From Fimbriimonadaceae bacterium (GTDB lineage Bacteria; Armatimonadota; Fimbriimonadia; Fimbriimonadales; Fimbriimonadaceae), in contig JADZBW010000332.1 of the NCBI GenBank assembly GCA_020851885.1, forward strand, positions 1-14,868: DNA of 14,868 nt, given 5' to 3'. Shown here piece by piece: positions 13,481-14,868 of this stretch. Every line of letters begins with the position of its first letter. Positions within the stretch are counted from its first letter, which is position 1. A program made the position numbers and the translations under genes. A model generated the notes under the pieces. That model was given only the letters and a program-made list of their open reading frames with translations. It was not told where the DNA came from and ran no database searches.

Positions 13481-14601
13481 GACGTCGCTCGTTTTCGATC
13501 AGGTGCCCCCGGGTCTCAGGCTTCGGGGGACTCCTCATCTTCTTCCTTACCAGTTCAGCGCTGGGCCAATCAAACTCGGTCGCCGCCCTAAACAGCCAGA
13601 AGCCGATCCGTAGCGTGAGTCTCAGCTATACAGTGACCAAGTCGAATCTGCTTTCAAAAGCCGACTTTGAGAAGCGGTTTGAGAGGCTCTTCGGGGATGT
13701 AAGACGCCAAATGGAGGCCATAGGACGCTCCAAAGACGAGATCGAAACGGCGGAGCTGGAAATGCGAGATCAGCAAACCGCCAAGAAGACAAGCAAGATC
13801 GAGTATTCCTACGACGCCAACCACTTCTGCTATGCGGAAGTTCCGTCAGAGGGGTTTGCAAACGACGAGTCCAAGGGTCGTTTGATCGTCTATTACAATG
13901 GAAAATACACGCTGATCCTGCGTGAGAGAGCGCTCTACATCAGCGAGGGCCGTAATTTCCGCTTAATGGAATTTCTGCCCATGTTCGGAGTTCAACTGTT
14001 CGATATTCCACTCGTTGTCGAGAGAGCCGACGCCGTAGGGAGCGCGACGGAAAGCCCATGCGGGGTTTTCATCCGACAGTATTTGGACAATAAGAACCTG
14101 GCCATCTATGTTCCCGGTTCCTGCAGGATTCAGGCGGGCGTCGGTGTCCCTAGATTGCGGGAAGCGACCATTGGAATGAAGGGGTCGCTTCTCAAGCGGT
14201 ACGCGTTCGACGATTATGCGACTTCGGATGGAATCACCTTGGCCAAGCATGGTGTTCACGAAGACTTCTTCGAGCGAACCTTGAATGGGAAGCCAGCGAA
14301 TATCCCTTCGGTGCGCACGGATTATCGACTCGATCGCTGGTCGGCAAAGTACTCCGGTTTCACCGCCAAAGATCTCCAGGCACTGCTCAGAGTCAACGAC
14401 CCCGTCCTCTTCGAGCAGGATCAGAGGATTGTGAAAAGAATGGACTTTAGCTTCAAGGATCCCGAACTCGCCAAGTACTTCGAAGAAGGGCCGGAATCCA
14501 ACCTGCTGAACTGGGTTGTTCTGAGAGTCACCGCATCGGCAGGAGTCAGGTCGGGCGCGGTGGCCATCCGATCCATTCGGAAACGGGCTCACAAGACATG
14601 A
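13477..14601 (+). CDS. Secreted protein of unknown function
   Basis: From GTG 13477 the product has 374 residues. The N terminus MRRRSFSIRC is followed by a hydrophobic segment (FGGLLIFFLTSSALG) and a likely cleavage site after ALGQ, so it is exported. The mature part has a charged helical region (about 60-100) and then beta-rich sequence with RLIVYYNGKYTLILRERAL, reminiscent of proteins that carry or sort lipids, but no family can be assigned with confidence. Three cysteines remain in the mature protein. The frame is open upstream to a TTG at 13444, but GTG 13477 is preferred because it overlaps the upstream stop (GTGA), has GGGAG at a suitable distance and gives a normal signal peptide. The 3' end overlaps the next start (ATGA). 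Confidence 0.7.
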   Translation: MRRRSFSIRCPRVSGFGGLLIFFLTSSALGQSNSVAALNSQKPIRSVSLSYTVTKSNLLSKADFEKRFERLFGDVRRQMEAIGRSKDEIETAELEMRDQQTAKKTSKIEYSYDANHFCYAEVPSEGFANDESKGRLIVYYNGKYTLILRERALYISEGRNFRLMEFLPMFGVQLFDIPLVVERADAVGSATESPCGVFIRQYLDNKNLAIYVPGSCRIQAGVGVPRLREATIGMKGSLLKRYAFDDYATSDGITLAKHGVHEDFFERTLNGKPANIPSVRTDYRLDRWSAKYSGFTAKDLQALLRVNDPVLFEQDQRIVKRMDFSFKDPELAKYFEEGPESNLLNWVVLRVTASAGVRSGAVAIRSIRKRAHKT

Positions 14602-14868
14602 GGCCAATCCTTCTGGGCAGTGCCCTGGTCGCGCTCGTGGTCGCCGCCTGGAAGGTCCAAGGCCCTCCTCAATCCGACCCATATCCTTTCGACACCGGCG
14701 ACTACCGTCCCGCCGAGACCGTTCTGCGGGAAGCGGCGGAGCGAGCCAAAAAGGAATCCAAGCAGGTGTTCGTCGTCATCAGTTCCTCCTGGTGCGGCCC
14801 CTGTAAGATCTTCTGGAAACACCTTCACCTGCCCGAGATTTGGACCGTGCTGGACCGTAACTACGTGG
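14598..14868 (+). CDS. Thioredoxin-like protein, N-terminal part (cut by window end)
   Basis: The first 90 residues are visible. An N-terminal hydrophobic segment (MRPILLGSALVALVVAAW) acts as a signal or anchor, so the protein is probably periplasmic. A helix and strand (KQVFVVISSSWCGPCK) carry the thioredoxin active site WCGPC with Cys66 and Cys69. The family transfers electrons to or from protein disulfides. The start overlaps the preceding stop by four bases (ATGA), so it is coupled to the secreted protein, which has three mature cysteines and could be a substrate. The C-terminal part is beyond the window, so completeness cannot be judged. Confidence 0.88.
   Translation, partial: MRPILLGSALVALVVAAWKVQGPPQSDPYPFDTGDYRPAETVLREAAERAKKESKQVFVVISSSWCGPCKIFWKHLHLPEIWTVLDRNYV

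Noticed and set aside
1..14868. CRISPR arrays, tRNA or rRNA genes, transposase genes
   Set aside because: No regularly spaced direct repeats, cloverleaf-like sequence, rRNA signature or transposase motif was seen on either strand.

Overview
The window looks like a bacterial chromosome segment of moderately high GC content with genes on both strands. The best guess is Armatimonadota (Fimbriimonadia-like). That rests on an impression of the protein families (a secretin followed by a Gly-rich LTxxQ protein, an interrupted ATP synthase operon, DUF6036-type nucleotidyltransferase debris) and not on a marker gene, so treat it as tentative. The genetic code is standard: TGA ends several genes and, apart from one site at the left edge, does not occur inside the conserved ones.

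Layout. (1) 1-1838, plus strand: the 3' part of a type II secretion/type IV pilus secretin, then a secreted Gly-rich LTxxQ (Spy/CpxP-like) protein, closed by a strong hairpin terminator. (2) 1837-4464, minus strand: recG helicase followed by a single-domain rhodanese. (3) 4465-4739: a divergent intergenic region with a G-rich palindromic element that could fold as a G-quadruplex. (4) 4740-9360, plus strand: F-type ATP synthase genes in the order atpZ-atpI-atpB-atpE-atpF-atpH-atpA. (5) 9361-11580: an interruption bounded on the left by two palindromes. It carries a secreted 8-cysteine protein, an overlapping prepilin-like protein and one or two membrane proteins. (6) 11581-12441: atpG. atpD and atpC are not in the window. 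(7) 12442-13243: gene debris on the minus strand, including a nucleotidyltransferase pseudogene with an in-frame stop, a frameshift and an apparent internal deletion, plus a companion ORF fragment that ends 3 bp from the atpG stop. (8) 13262-14868, plus strand: a clear promoter followed by a tightly overlapping three-gene operon: a 54-residue secreted peptide, a 374-residue secreted protein of unknown function, and a thioredoxin-like protein cut by the window edge.

How the genes work together. The atp genes encode the whole Fo sector (a, c, b), its assembly factors (AtpZ, AtpI), and delta, alpha and gamma of F1. Beta and epsilon must be encoded elsewhere, so the complex has to be assembled from at least two loci. 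The genes between atpA and atpG have no evident link to ATP synthesis and look like accessory cargo. The most unusual material lies in the two accessory stretches (9361-11580 and 12442-14868).
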